A stretch of 64,000 nt of DNA from Neptuniibacter sp. CAU 1671 (GCF_029222905.1 NZ_JARHUE010000005.1:220816-284815), one strand, 5' to 3'; positions 28,392-40,045 are shown, numbered from the stretch's first letter. Notes: generated by a model not told the origin, from the letters alone. Program-made: numbers and translations.

Positions 28392-28406
28392 TGGCACAGG
28401 TTTCGC
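28392..28406 (+). promoter_or_regulatory. Sigma-54 promoter of glnK-amtB
   Basis: TGGCAC-N5-TCGC: the invariant GG and GC are separated by exactly ten bases, one mismatch from the TGGCAC-N5-TTGC consensus. It lies 91 bases before the glnK ATG. Sigma-54/NtrC control of glnK-amtB is standard in proteobacteria. Possible NtrC half-sites upstream (TTGCACTATAT around 28233, GCACCA around 28281) are too weak to assert. Confidence 0.75.
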
Positions 28407-28482
28407 TGTACTGTGAGCAAGTCGATCAACTTTTCTGCTCGACGCTTCGTACTGAAGCATAAAGCTTTCGCATTATGCATAA

Positions 28483-28836
<354 letters not shown>

Positions 28837-28870
28837 TCAACACATTTTATAGCTTCTGGAGGTTACCTCA

Positions 28871-30124
28871 ATGGAAGAAATTCTGAACACGACAGTAGCT
28901 GACGTTACTCAGCTGAAGTACGCGCTGGACACCTTCTACTTCCTGGTGTGTGGTGCGTTGGTAATGTGGATGGCTGCTGGCTTTGCGATGCTGGAATCCG
29001 GTCTGGTTCGCGCCAAAAACACCACTGAAATCCTGACTAAAAACATCGCGCTGTACGCGATTGCCTGCATCATGTACATGGTGTGCGGTTATGCCATCAT
29101 GTACGGTGGTGACTACCTGTTGTCCGGCATTACTGGTGACGGTTTCTCTGGTGATGAGCCAGCAACCTACGCGCCTTCAGCTGACTTCTTCTTCCAGGTT
29201 GTATTCGTTGCAACTGCAATGTCCATCGTTTCCGGTGCTGTAGCAGAGCGTATGAAACTGTGGGCATTCCTGGTGTTTGCTGTTGTTATGACTGGCTTCA
29301 TCTACCCAATGGAAGGTTCCTGGACTTGGGGTGGCAATGCTGTATTCGGCATGTACACTCTGGGCGACCTGGGCTTCTCTGACTTCGCAGGCTCCGGTAT
29401 CGTACACATGGCTGGTGCTGCTGCTGCTCTGGCTGGCGTTCTGGTACTGGGCGCTCGTAAAGGCAAATACGGCAAAAACGGCGAAATCAACGCAATTCCT
29501 GGTGCCAACCTGCCAATGGCTACTCTGGGTACTTTCATCCTGTGGCTGGGTTGGTTCGGCTTCAACGGTGGTTCCGTACTGGCTACTTCCGATGTTGAAA
29601 ACTCAAATGCGGTTGCGGTTGTATTCATGAACACCAACGCTGCTGCGGCTGCAGGTGCAATTGCTGCCCTGATCGTTGCACGCCTGATGTTCGGTAAAGC
29701 GGATCTGACCATGACCCTGAACGGTGCACTGGCCGGTCTGGTTGCCATCACTGCTGAACCATCTACTCCGACTGCCCTGCAGGCTACCCTGTTCGGTGCG
29801 ATCGGTGGTGCGCTGGTTGTATTCAGCATCCTGGCTATCGACAAAATGAAGATCGACGATCCAGTTGGTGCGATCTCTGTACACGGTGTTGTAGGTCTGC
29901 TGGGTCTGCTGCTGGTACCCGTTACTAACGACGGTTCTACCTTCACTGGTCAGATCATCGGTGCTGCTACTATCTTCGGTTGGGTATTCGTAACCAGTCT
30001 GGTTACCTGGTTGATCATCAAAGTGATCATGGGTGTGCGTGTATCTGAAGAAGAAGAGTACGAAGGCGTTGACCTGTCTGAGTGCGGTATGGAAGCTTAC
30101 CCAGAGTTTACCTCTTCCAAGTAA
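28871..30124 (+). CDS. amtB: Ammonium transporter AmtB
   Basis: 417 aa inner-membrane trimeric ammonium channel with about eleven hydrophobic helices. Conserved segments GFAMLESGLVRAKN, GNAVFGMYTLGDLGF..GSGIVHMAGAAAALAG and SVHGVVGLLGLLLV carry the pore histidines. The soluble N-terminus (MEEILNTTVADVTQL) has no obvious signal peptide. GGAGG precedes the ATG. PII proteins on both sides are its expected regulators. Codon use is strongly biased, consistent with high expression under nitrogen limitation. Confidence 0.97.
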   Translation: MEEILNTTVADVTQLKYALDTFYFLVCGALVMWMAAGFAMLESGLVRAKNTTEILTKNIALYAIACIMYMVCGYAIMYGGDYLLSGITGDGFSGDEPATYAPSADFFFQVVFVATAMSIVSGAVAERMKLWAFLVFAVVMTGFIYPMEGSWTWGGNAVFGMYTLGDLGFSDFAGSGIVHMAGAAAALAGVLVLGARKGKYGKNGEINAIPGANLPMATLGTFILWLGWFGFNGGSVLATSDVENSNAVAVVFMNTNAAAAAGAIAALIVARLMFGKADLTMTLNGALAGLVAITAEPSTPTALQATLFGAIGGALVVFSILAIDKMKIDDPVGAISVHGVVGLLGLLLVPVTNDGSTFTGQIIGAATIFGWVFVTSLVTWLIIKVIMGVRVSEEEEYEGVDLSECGMEAYPEFTSSK

Positions 30125-30141
30125 GTTCCTGAGTTAAAGCG

Positions 30142-30168
30142 AAAAGGGTGCTCTGAGCACCCTTTTTT
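30142..30168 (+). terminator. Terminator after amtB
   Basis: AAAGGGTGC-TCTGA-GCACCCTTT hairpin followed by further T residues, separating amtB from the second PII gene. Confidence 0.9.
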
Positions 30169-30320
30169 GTTTTTTGGCTGCAAATACGCCGATGATTCCA
30201 TCCCGGCTAAATCTGGTTATACTAGGGGCCTCTCTGAAGACCCACGGGTTCTTTCAACAACGTTCATAACCGGTTGTTCTCTGAGGCATATTCAGATTCA
30301 GCCGCTGCAGACGAGGATGA

Positions 30321-30665
<345 letters not shown>

Positions 30666-30689
30666 GCGCTACCTGCCTTCAAGAATTTT

Positions 30690-30719
30690 CAAAAGCACCC
30701 TCAGTGGGTGCTTTTTTTA
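30690..30719 (+). terminator. Terminator after second PII gene
   Basis: AAGCACCC-TCAGT-GGGTGCTT stem followed by T5. Confidence 0.9.
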
Positions 30720-30758
30720 TGCCTTCCAATCAGCACTTTACCTCCTGCCCTCCGCTAA

Positions 30759-32024
<1,266 letters not shown>

Positions 32025-32026
32025 TC

Positions 32027-33280
32027 ATGTCTGATCTTATGCACGGCATCTCGGTCCAGGAACTCGAAATACTGGACTGGTGCGCAGCACAACAGGATGA
32101 AATGGTCCAGCGCCTGGAAAGGCTGGTTGGCATCAACAGCGGCAGCGATAACCCGGCGGGGATCAATCAGTGCGGCGAGCTTATGCAAATCTGGTTTCAG
32201 AGCGCGTTTCCTGACCTTCAGTGTGTACGCCATACCCTGCCTGATGCTGACGTTATCTCCATGACGGGCGAGAGCCTTGCACGCCCGCTGGGCGATCTCT
32301 GGCAGTTTTCCCGCAGACCGGAAGCCCCCTTGCAGATTCTCTTGTGCGGACACCTGGACACTGTATTCGGTTCTGAACATCCCTTTCAAACAGCGCGTTA
32401 TCTGACCGCAGATATTTTGAATGGGCCTGGCGCCGCCGATATGAAAGGCGGTTTACTGGTGATGCTCACGGCTCTGCATGCGCTGGAGCAGCACCCCGCA
32501 TGTACCAATCTGGGCTGGACCGTACTGCTGAATCCTGATGAGGAGATCGGCTCCCCCGGCTCAGCAGACTGGCTAACAAAACTCGCATCACAACATCATC
32601 TGGGACTGGTATTCGAACCTGCCTTACCAAACGGAAATCTGGCAGGGGCACGCAAGGGGAGCGGTAATTTTACCTGCATCATAAACGGCCGCAGCGCCCA
32701 TGCCGGACGCAACCCGGAAGAGGGTCGTAATGCCATTGTGCTGGCCGCAGAACTGATTCAGCAGCTCAACCATTTAAACCATCAGCGCCCTGATCTGACC
32801 CTGAATGTCGGGGTTGTCCAGGGCGGCCACAGTACCAATCAGGTCCCGGACTTGTGTGTATTTCGTTTTAATATTCGCATCAGTGAGCCGGCCGATGCCA
32901 ATTGGTGTGAGCAGCAGCTCAAACAGTTGTCAGATCGCTTCGCGCAGCGGGATGGCTATAACCTGCAATTGCACGGTGGGTTTGGGCGCATGCCAAAAAC
33001 ACTGCATGCAACGCAACTGACCCTGCTCCGCTATGTCCAAACCATAGCAGCTCAACTCAGTCAGCCCCTTGCCTGGCAAGATACCGGAGGCTGCTGTGAT
33101 GGCAATAACCTGGCCGCGGCCGGGTTAATCAATGTGGATACGCTGGGTGTGCGTGGCCAGAATATCCACACCGACCAGGAAACCATTGAGCTCAAAAGCT
33201 TAACTGACCGCAGCCAGCTGACTGCGCTTTTATTGTTGCGTCTGGCGCAGTCTGGCTGGCCATCTAAGGGGGTATTATGA
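32027..33280 (+). CDS. M20-family metallopeptidase/hydrolase in the ast operon
   Basis: 417 aa, related to carboxypeptidase G2 and the ArgE/DapE deacylases. Dinuclear-zinc motifs are complete: CGHLDTVFG, GPGAADMKGG, NPDEEIGSPGS, VFEPALPNG and the late His in GQNIHTDQE. No signal peptide, so cytoplasmic. It is the second gene of the ast operon, overlapping DUF1338 by ATGA, and astE (the M14-family succinylglutamate desuccinylase) is missing from the operon. CPG2-type enzymes remove acyl groups from glutamate, so a role as replacement succinylglutamate desuccinylase is a reasonable inference, not shown. A TTG at 32021 is a less likely start. Confidence 0.85.
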   Translation: MSDLMHGISVQELEILDWCAAQQDEMVQRLERLVGINSGSDNPAGINQCGELMQIWFQSAFPDLQCVRHTLPDADVISMTGESLARPLGDLWQFSRRPEAPLQILLCGHLDTVFGSEHPFQTARYLTADILNGPGAADMKGGLLVMLTALHALEQHPACTNLGWTVLLNPDEEIGSPGSADWLTKLASQHHLGLVFEPALPNGNLAGARKGSGNFTCIINGRSAHAGRNPEEGRNAIVLAAELIQQLNHLNHQRPDLTLNVGVVQGGHSTNQVPDLCVFRFNIRISEPADANWCEQQLKQLSDRFAQRDGYNLQLHGGFGRMPKTLHATQLTLLRYVQTIAAQLSQPLAWQDTGGCCDGNNLAAAGLINVDTLGVRGQNIHTDQETIELKSLTDRSQLTALLLLRLAQSGWPSKGVL

Positions 33281-34089
33281 ACCCTGAAACCCTGCAACAA
33301 CATCTTCAGGCCATGTGGCTGGACTACCTACAGCTTAACCCTCAGGCGCGGCTGATTCATGGTTTATTCCGCTCCCGCAATCCCGAACTGGTAAACGACC
33401 ATATTGCGCTGCGTACCTTTGATCTGCCTGAAGTCGACCTCAATCATCTGGCAAGGCCTTTTCAGCTGGCCGGTTATGACTTTGCCGGGGAGTACCATTT
33501 CCCGGACAAACACCTTTATGCGCGGCATCTGCAACACCCTGATAGGCAGCTACCTAAAATCTTTATCAGTCAGCTGATCACTGCCGAGCTAGGCGCTGTT
33601 AACAACGCGCTGGTCCACAAACTTATCAGTCAGATTCCGGCTTCTGTCAGGGCTGGGGAGGGGTTTTGTTACTCCGGTCGGCATTGGGAGCTGAGCTGGC
33701 GGGAGTATCAGCAACTACTGGCTGAAAGCGAATATGCTGCCTGGGTGGCTGCCTTTGGCTTCAGACCCAACCATTTCACTCTCTTCGTCAATGCGCTGCA
33801 GTCACATACCAGCATCGCCGCTGTAAACACGTTCCTGACTTCAAGGGGGGTTCAGCTGAATACTGCCGGGGGCGCTATCAAGGGTTCTCCTGAAGTCGGA
33901 CTTGAACAGTCTTCAACCCTGGCCAGCCGGGTGCCGGTCACCTTCAGCGACGGCATTCATCATATTCCCGGTTGTTATTACGAATTCGCCTCGCGCTTTC
34001 CATTGGCGGACGGGGAGCTCTATCAGGGGTTTGTTACTGATTCCGCTAACCAGATATTCCACAGTACGGACAGTCGACAGGGGAGGTAA
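33277..34089 (+). CDS. DUF1338 protein (HglS/YdcJ superfamily), ast operon
   Basis: 270 aa, DUF1338 family. The conserved NDHIALRTFDLPEV (metal-binding His), FVNALQSHT and the late PGCYYEFASRF are visible. Characterised members (HglS of Pseudomonas putida) are iron enzymes that convert 2-oxoadipate to 2-hydroxyglutarate in lysine breakdown; those are longer than this protein, so it belongs to a shorter subgroup. Its ATG overlaps the M20 stop (ATGA) and astA begins 3 bases after its stop, so it is translated as part of the ast operon. Its substrate in arginine metabolism is unknown. Confidence 0.85.
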   Translation: MNPETLQQHLQAMWLDYLQLNPQARLIHGLFRSRNPELVNDHIALRTFDLPEVDLNHLARPFQLAGYDFAGEYHFPDKHLYARHLQHPDRQLPKIFISQLITAELGAVNNALVHKLISQIPASVRAGEGFCYSGRHWELSWREYQQLLAESEYAAWVAAFGFRPNHFTLFVNALQSHTSIAAVNTFLTSRGVQLNTAGGAIKGSPEVGLEQSSTLASRVPVTFSDGIHHIPGCYYEFASRFPLADGELYQGFVTDSANQIFHSTDSRQGR

Positions 34090-34092
34090 GCC

Positions 34093-35127
34093 ATGTATTA
34101 CATTCGCCCAATCGCCATGACCGATCTGGATACTCTGTGTCAGATCGCCCGTGAATCAGGTCCGGGATTTACCTCGTTACCGGACAACAGTGAACTGCTT
34201 GAGCAAAAAATCGGCCGCAGTCTGGCGGCCCTTGCACCTGCCCATTCAGCCCTGACGAATCAAAGTTATCTCTTTGTGCTCGTTAAGCATGAAACTGAAC
34301 AGGTTGTCGGCACCTGTGGGATTGAGTCTGCTGTGGGCATGGATTATCCCTGGTACCACTATCGATTGGGTACTGTTGTGCACGCCTCACCCGAGCTGAA
34401 CGTTTATAACCGCTTCAAAACACTTTACCTGTGTAACGATTACACCGGCTGTTCTGAAGTTTGCACCCTCTATCTGAAACCTGATCATCGACGCCATCAC
34501 AATGGTGCTCTGCTTTCAAAAAGCCGGTTCCTGTTTATGGCAGCTCAGCCAGAGCGTTTTTCAGAACGTGTGATTGCCGAGATGCGGGGTTTTTCCGATG
34601 AGCATGGACATTCCCCTTTCTGGGATGGACTGGGACAGCGTTTTTTTTCGATCGACTTCAGCAAAGCGGACTACCTGACCGGCAGCGGCAATAAAGCCTT
34701 TATTGCTGAGCTGATGCCTAAATACACCATCTATCTTCACCTGCTGCCGGAATCTGCACAGGCGGTCATCGGTAGGGTACACCCCGCCACAGAGCCTGCA
34801 AAAGCGATGCTGGAAAGTGAAGGGTTCCGGTTTGAAAACTACGTGGATATTTTTGATGCCGGGCCGACAGTCACAGCACCCCTAAAGAAAATACGCACCA
34901 TCCGCCAAAGCCGCTGTGCCCGGGTTCAGATCAATCCATCACCCACCAGTAAGCTGTTCCCCGAGTACCTGCTCAGTAATGAAAAACTGTCTGAGTTTCG
35001 TTGTGTCTTTGCACCGGCGCGCGAACATGGCGGCAATGTTGATCTCTCTCCAGACGTAGCAGCCATTCTGCAGGTCGGCGAGGGTGACGCTATACGCATC
35101 GTTGAGCTTAAAGGAGGCCAGGCATGA
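34093..35127 (+). CDS. astA: Arginine N-succinyltransferase
   Basis: Succinyl-CoA-dependent succinylation of arginine, committing step of the AST pathway. 344 aa with the family segments YNRFKTLYLCNDYTGCSEVCTL, RRHHNGALLSKSRFLFMA, EMRGFSDEHGHSPFWDGLGQ and FFSIDFSKADYLTG. Preceded by GGGAGG. Its stop overlaps the astD start (ATGA). Confidence 0.96.
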   Translation: MYYIRPIAMTDLDTLCQIARESGPGFTSLPDNSELLEQKIGRSLAALAPAHSALTNQSYLFVLVKHETEQVVGTCGIESAVGMDYPWYHYRLGTVVHASPELNVYNRFKTLYLCNDYTGCSEVCTLYLKPDHRRHHNGALLSKSRFLFMAAQPERFSERVIAEMRGFSDEHGHSPFWDGLGQRFFSIDFSKADYLTGSGNKAFIAELMPKYTIYLHLLPESAQAVIGRVHPATEPAKAMLESEGFRFENYVDIFDAGPTVTAPLKKIRTIRQSRCARVQINPSPTSKLFPEYLLSNEKLSEFRCVFAPAREHGGNVDLSPDVAAILQVGEGDAIRIVELKGGQA

Positions 35128-36605
35128 AACCCGCTTCCTCGCTGTTCATAAACGGCACCTGGGTGACAGGGCATGGCCCGGACATGATCTCAGTGAATCC
35201 TGCTACGGATCAGGCAATCTGGCATGGCCATGAAGCAGACAGCCACCAGATTGAACAGGCATTTCAGGCAGCCGCCAATGCATTCCCAACCTGGTCCGCA
35301 CTACCCATACCCTCACGCAGCCGTTATCTCGAGCTGTTTGCGAAACACCTCGCAGAGGAGAAAGAGCATATTGCCGATACCATCGGGCAGGAGACTGGCA
35401 AACCCCTCTGGGAAGCCCGTACAGAAGTGGATGCCATGCTGGGCAAACTGCCCCTGACGCTCAAAGCCTATGCACAACGTTGTCCGGATGAAATCACTGA
35501 GACGGACAGTATAAAGTCCGTCCTTTCTCACAAACCCCACGGTATTGTGGCGGTTTTTGGGCCGTACAACTTCCCGGGGCATTTGCCCAATGGGCACATT
35601 ATGCCAGCGCTGCTGGCGGGCAATACCCTTATCTTCAAACCCAGTGAGCTAACACCCCGCACAGCTGAATTACTGGTATGCCTGTGGCAGAAAGCCAACC
35701 TGCCGGCCGGTGTGCTGAATCTACTGCAAGGCGGCTCTACCGTTGGTGCTGAAGTAGCGCGACATCCCGATCTGAATGGTATCTACTTTACCGGCAGCGC
35801 ACGTACAGGCACCTATCTGCATCAGCAGTTTGGCGGTCACCCCGAAAAAATTCTCGCCCTGGAAATGGGGGGCAACAACCCATTACTGGTGACTGAGGTC
35901 GCCAACCTTGATGCCGCTGTCGTCACAACCTTGCAGTCAGCCTATCTGAGCGCCGGTCAGCGCTGCAGCTGTGCCCGACGCCTGTTGGTACCTGAAGGAC
36001 CCACGGGCGATGCATTTATCGATCGACTTATAGCAGGCATCAACCATCTCACCTATGGCGCCTATGATGACGCACCGCAACCCTTCATGGGTTGCCTGAT
36101 CAATCAGGAAGCTGCAAATCAGATGCTCGAAGCGCAAAAGAAACTTGCTGAGGCGGGGGCTTCCATGCTGGTTGAGATGCAGTCCCGGAATGCTACAGGC
36201 ACACTGCTCTCGCCGGGCCTGATTGACTGTACCGCTCTCAATCAAGTGGAAGATGAGGAGTACTTTGGCCCGCTGTTACAGCTTTACCGCATCCGTGATT
36301 TCGACCACGGCATCACACTAGCCAACCAGACACGCTATGGATTGTCTGCTGGCATCCTGACTGACAATCCAGCGTTATTTAAACAGTTCCATCATCATGT
36401 CAGGGCAGGGGTCATCAACTGGAACCGACCACTGACCGGTGCGGCCAGCGCCCGGCCATTCGGCGGCATTGGCATCAGCGGCAACCATCGACCCAGTGCC
36501 TGGTATGCAGCAGATTATTGCGCCTACCCGGTGGCATCGCTGCAGTCCGAAACACTGACTATCCCGAATCAGCTACCGCCGGGGCTGTCTCTGCCTAAGG
36601 AGTAA
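35124..36605 (+). CDS. astD: N-succinylglutamate 5-semialdehyde dehydrogenase
   Basis: NAD-dependent aldehyde dehydrogenase, fourth step of the AST pathway, producing succinylglutamate. 493 aa. Catalytic Glu in LALEMGGNNPLLV, catalytic Cys in AGQRCSCARRL, and the NAD-binding YFTGSARTG. Its product needs desuccinylation, the step whose usual gene astE is not in the operon. AAAGGAGG site inside the end of astA. Confidence 0.96.
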   Translation: MKPASSLFINGTWVTGHGPDMISVNPATDQAIWHGHEADSHQIEQAFQAAANAFPTWSALPIPSRSRYLELFAKHLAEEKEHIADTIGQETGKPLWEARTEVDAMLGKLPLTLKAYAQRCPDEITETDSIKSVLSHKPHGIVAVFGPYNFPGHLPNGHIMPALLAGNTLIFKPSELTPRTAELLVCLWQKANLPAGVLNLLQGGSTVGAEVARHPDLNGIYFTGSARTGTYLHQQFGGHPEKILALEMGGNNPLLVTEVANLDAAVVTTLQSAYLSAGQRCSCARRLLVPEGPTGDAFIDRLIAGINHLTYGAYDDAPQPFMGCLINQEAANQMLEAQKKLAEAGASMLVEMQSRNATGTLLSPGLIDCTALNQVEDEEYFGPLLQLYRIRDFDHGITLANQTRYGLSAGILTDNPALFKQFHHHVRAGVINWNRPLTGAASARPFGGIGISGNHRPSAWYAADYCAYPVASLQSETLTIPNQLPPGLSLPKE

Positions 36606-36608
36606 CCT

Positions 36609-37946
36609 ATGCTGCTTAATCTGGATGGCCTGGTGGGCCCAAGCCACCACTTCGGCGGTTTGGCATTTGGCAACCTGGCCTCCATGGGACATGGCGGCCA
36701 GCGCTCGAATCCGCGTCAGGCGGCTTTGCAGGGACTGGATAAAATGTGGCAGCTTCTGTGTCTTGGATTTCCACAGGGCATTCTGCCCCCGGCATTGCGT
36801 CCTGATATCTCGCTACTTCGAGAAGCCGGCTTTAGTGGTGACGATAATGCGGTGACCTATCAGGCCTCCCGAACGGCACCTCATCTGCTCAGTGCCGCCT
36901 TTTCAGCCTCCAGCATGTGGGCCGCCAATGCTGCCACAGTCACGGCCGCATCTGACAGCCTGGATGGCCGGCTACAGTTCACACCAGCTAACCTGATCAG
37001 CACACTGCACCGCTCTATCGAGGCCCGGCACAATTCAAAAGCACTGCGGTCTATTTTTTCGGATTCTGCGTATTTTCAACACCACTGCCCACTGCCAGCC
37101 CAAAATTCATTCGCTGATGAAGGGGCGGCAAACCATATCCGGTTATACGATCCGCAGGGAGTGGGCGCGATCAATCTTTTTGTGTATGGCCGCGATGAAG
37201 CACAGCAGTTACAGGGCAATCGTTTCCCCGCACGCCAGAGCCGGTTGGCCAGCGAATCCATTATCCGCCGACATAAAATTCCTGCCGATCAACAGATGCT
37301 GATTCAGCAAAGCCCGGTCGCTATCAGCGCCGGTGCTTTCCATAACGATGTGGTCGCTGTGGGTCATGCCAACCTGTTGTTTATCCATGAACACGCTTTT
37401 GCCAATCAGATAGAGGTTCTGCAAAAACTTCGCGCCATGACAGACGCCTGGAACAGCCCATTGCAGATTATTGAAATCAGCAACAACGAACTGCCTCTGG
37501 AGCTGGCTATAAAGAGTTATCTGTTTAACAGCCAGCTTCTGCTTTCCGCTGAACAGGAATGGATATTGGTCGCCCCCCAGGAGTGCCGGTTGCAGAAGGA
37601 ATCAGAAAAGATCATCGAAACACGTCTGTGCGAGATTATAAATCGGGTGCTGTACTTCGATTTAAAAGAAAGCATGCATAACGGCGGTGGACCTGCCTGC
37701 CTGCGTTTGGCAATCCCACTGGATGCAACGGAGTATCAGGCTGTCCACCCAGGCATACTGCTCACTGCTGAACGCTATCACCAATTACAGTCATGGATCG
37801 TACGTCATTACCGCGATCAGCTAACGCTTGAGTGTCTCAGCGACCCTCAACTTCGCCGCGAAATCCTCACCGCTATGGATGCATTAACCCGCATTCTTTC
37901 GCTGCCTAATCTCTATAGTCTCGATCAGGCCAGGCCCATCACTTAA
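36609..37946 (+). CDS. astB: N-succinylarginine dihydrolase
   Basis: Converts succinylarginine to succinylornithine with release of two ammonia and CO2. 445 aa with characteristic segments NLDGLVGPSHHFGGLAFGN, SMWAANAATVTAASDS, FHNDVVAVGHANLLFIHE and MHNGGGPACLRLAIPL, which hold the catalytic Glu, His and Cys. Last gene of the ast operon, TAAGGAG site 8 bases after astD; its end overlaps the convergent cpxA by four bases, with no hairpin between them. Confidence 0.96.
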   Translation: MLLNLDGLVGPSHHFGGLAFGNLASMGHGGQRSNPRQAALQGLDKMWQLLCLGFPQGILPPALRPDISLLREAGFSGDDNAVTYQASRTAPHLLSAAFSASSMWAANAATVTAASDSLDGRLQFTPANLISTLHRSIEARHNSKALRSIFSDSAYFQHHCPLPAQNSFADEGAANHIRLYDPQGVGAINLFVYGRDEAQQLQGNRFPARQSRLASESIIRRHKIPADQQMLIQQSPVAISAGAFHNDVVAVGHANLLFIHEHAFANQIEVLQKLRAMTDAWNSPLQIIEISNNELPLELAIKSYLFNSQLLLSAEQEWILVAPQECRLQKESEKIIETRLCEIINRVLYFDLKESMHNGGGPACLRLAIPLDATEYQAVHPGILLTAERYHQLQSWIVRHYRDQLTLECLSDPQLRREILTAMDALTRILSLPNLYSLDQARPIT

Positions 37947-39256
37947 AGACAGGGCAACTTAATGCGTGCCTGCAGACCTCCGCCAGCGTGATTTTCTAAC
38001 ACCAGAGTCGCCCCCAAGCGCGCCAGAGCACGGTAGGCAATACTGAGCCCCAATCCATAACCTTTGTTACTCGCGCCACCACGATAGAAAGGCTCACACA
38101 GATGCGCTAACTCATCAGCTGACACACCCTCACCATGGTCACGGATGATGATCTCACAGTCGGTATTCTTCATTTGCAGTGCAATCTCGATCACCGTACC
38201 GCTCTGGGTATGTTTGCAGGCATTGACCAGAATATTACTCAGCGCACGCTCCAATAAGCGCGGATTCAGTTCACACCGGCAGGCAACGACCTCTGTCTGG
38301 ATGGGGTGAGACGGGTAGGAAAACTGTATATCCTCAACCAGTTCTATCAACCACTGATTCAGTGCGTAAGATTCACATCTCACCTCCATCTGCTCAAGCC
38401 GGGACAACGACAGTATCTCGCCGATCAATCCATCCAGACGACCTGTTTCCCGGTTAAGGCGCGAGACAATTTTGTCCTCCTCTCCCCAGCGCTGTTCCGC
38501 CAGACCTGCGGCTGCCTGCAAACGTGCCAGCGGCGCTCTCAATTCGTGGGAAACATCCTGCAACAGTTTCTGCTGTGCATTCAGGGTCAGCTGCACATAG
38601 TCAGCCATGCGGTTGAAATCCCGCGCCAACTCACCAATCTCATCACCACGGTCACTCACGGCTTTATCCGTCCGGCTGTCCAACTGTCCCTGATATATCG
38701 CCTGACTATGCTGGCGTAGCTGATTCAACGGCCGGACAATAATTGAGGAGATAACCCAGGCACATAATCCAGACACAAGAATGATCAACACCACCTGAAG
38801 CGACAACAGCCGTCTTAATACGTTTTCAACAGGCGAACCCTGCCAATTCAGATCGATCCGCACCAGATATTCACGACCGCTGTCAGAGGTGTACTGCGCC
38901 TCTTCCACGCCCCTTGTTTTTCCCTCGAACAGAGGGTTGATAACCACCGCCTGGCCAAGCAGCTGATCCACAATCTCGACACGTTTTGAGATACGGGGAG
39001 GGCGGGGCGCGAAACGACGGCTATGGTCCTCCTCACGAAAGGACTGCATCAATCCGGGCAACTGACGATAGCCATTGAGCTCATAGCGCTCGACCATCAG
39101 CTCGACATACCCCATCGCTTTGGCCGTGATCACGGCATCAAACTTTTCTTTTTCCGCCAGCGTACTCACCAACTGAACCGTGGCAACCAGCGCAAGAAAA
39201 CTGACAATCCAGATCGCTGCAAATACTTTCCAAAAAAGCTTTTTATACCAGCGCAC
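37943..39256 (-). CDS. cpxA: Envelope-stress sensor histidine kinase CpxA
   Basis: 437 aa inner-membrane kinase. TM1 about residues 8-29, a periplasmic domain of ~120 residues rich in basic residues (RRFAPRPPRISKRVEI), TM2 about 150-172, then HAMP (RPLNQLRQHSQAIYQGQLDSR), the phosphoacceptor His in DVSHELRAPLARL and a HATPase domain (NACKHTQSG, RDHGEGV, GYGLGLSIA). GTG start, two bases after cpxR. Gene order, a cpxP-like neighbour and a perfect CpxR box identify it as Cpx rather than RstB. Confidence 0.88.
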   Translation of the reverse strand: MRWYKKLFWKVFAAIWIVSFLALVATVQLVSTLAEKEKFDAVITAKAMGYVELMVERYELNGYRQLPGLMQSFREEDHSRRFAPRPPRISKRVEIVDQLLGQAVVINPLFEGKTRGVEEAQYTSDSGREYLVRIDLNWQGSPVENVLRRLLSLQVVLIILVSGLCAWVISSIIVRPLNQLRQHSQAIYQGQLDSRTDKAVSDRGDEIGELARDFNRMADYVQLTLNAQQKLLQDVSHELRAPLARLQAAAGLAEQRWGEEDKIVSRLNRETGRLDGLIGEILSLSRLEQMEVRCESYALNQWLIELVEDIQFSYPSHPIQTEVVACRCELNPRLLERALSNILVNACKHTQSGTVIEIALQMKNTDCEIIIRDHGEGVSADELAHLCEPFYRGGASNKGYGLGLSIAYRALARLGATLVLENHAGGGLQARIKLPCL

Positions 39257-39258
39257 AA

Positions 39259-39963
39259 TTACCCCTGCACAAACATATAACCAGCACCACGAATCGTTTT
39301 AATCACCTCACGCTCCGGCAGATGCTTAGCGAGCTTTTGCCTTACCCGGCTGACATGAACGTCCATCGCACGATCGTAAGCGGTCAATTCCCGATGGAGC
39401 ACCAGCTCTGTCAGCTGCTCCTTGCTCATGACTTGGCCGGGATTGGCCAGCAAATAACCCAACACATTAAACTCGGTACCCGTCAATTCTATGGCCTGGC
39501 CCTTTACAGTCACTTCGCGATTGCCAGGATCCAGCGTGATCTCCATATGCTCAACAACCTTGTTCGGAAAGAGGGTCAGCTTTGGCTGATTTTCACTCCG
39601 CCGCAGGATCGCCCTGATGCGCGCCAGCAACTCTCTCGGATTGCAGGGTTTGCTGAGATAATCATCCGCACCCATCTCCAGACCCAGTATGCGATCTATC
39701 TCTTCGCCACGTCCCGTCAGCATGATCACCGGCAATGTGACTGCAGGTCGTAACTCCTGCAGCAATTCAAGCCCACTTTTCCCGGGCATCATCACATCCA
39801 GAATCATCAAGGCATAACGCTCAGCATGTTTTAGCTTTAAGAGCGCTTCATCTGCGTTTAATGCAAGCTCAACTTTGAAGCCTTCATTCTCCAGATAATC
39901 GCCAATTAACTCACCGAGGTCTTCATCATCGTCCACCATCAACAGGCGTACATCGGTTGTCAT
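39259..39963 (-). CDS. cpxR: Envelope-stress response regulator CpxR
   Basis: 234 aa OmpR-family regulator: receiver domain (acidic pocket VDDDED, phosphoacceptor Asp in MILDVMMPGKSG, Lys in YLSKPCNPREL) and a winged-helix C-terminus (TGTEFNVLGYLLANPGQV, RAMDVHVSRVRQKL). Translationally linked to cpxA. Divergent from cpxP, with a CpxR box between, so it probably autoregulates. Confidence 0.9.
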   Translation of the reverse strand: MTTDVRLLMVDDDEDLGELIGDYLENEGFKVELALNADEALLKLKHAERYALMILDVMMPGKSGLELLQELRPAVTLPVIMLTGRGEEIDRILGLEMGADDYLSKPCNPRELLARIRAILRRSENQPKLTLFPNKVVEHMEITLDPGNREVTVKGQAIELTGTEFNVLGYLLANPGQVMSKEQLTELVLHRELTAYDRAMDVHVSRVRQKLAKHLPEREVIKTIRGAGYMFVQG

Positions 39964-40030
39964 ATTTGCTCCGGTTTCTCATTCTTTCTTATTAACATTC
40001 TAAGCTTCCGGTTTTCGTTGGCCACCTGCT

Positions 40031-40045
40031 TTTACCTAACTTTAC
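40031..40045 (-). promoter_or_regulatory. CpxR box
   Basis: On the minus strand GTAAA-GTTAG-GTAAA, a perfect match to the CpxR consensus GTAAA-N5-GTAAA, centred in the cpxR/cpxP divergent intergenic region about 80 bases before cpxP. Confidence 0.85.
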
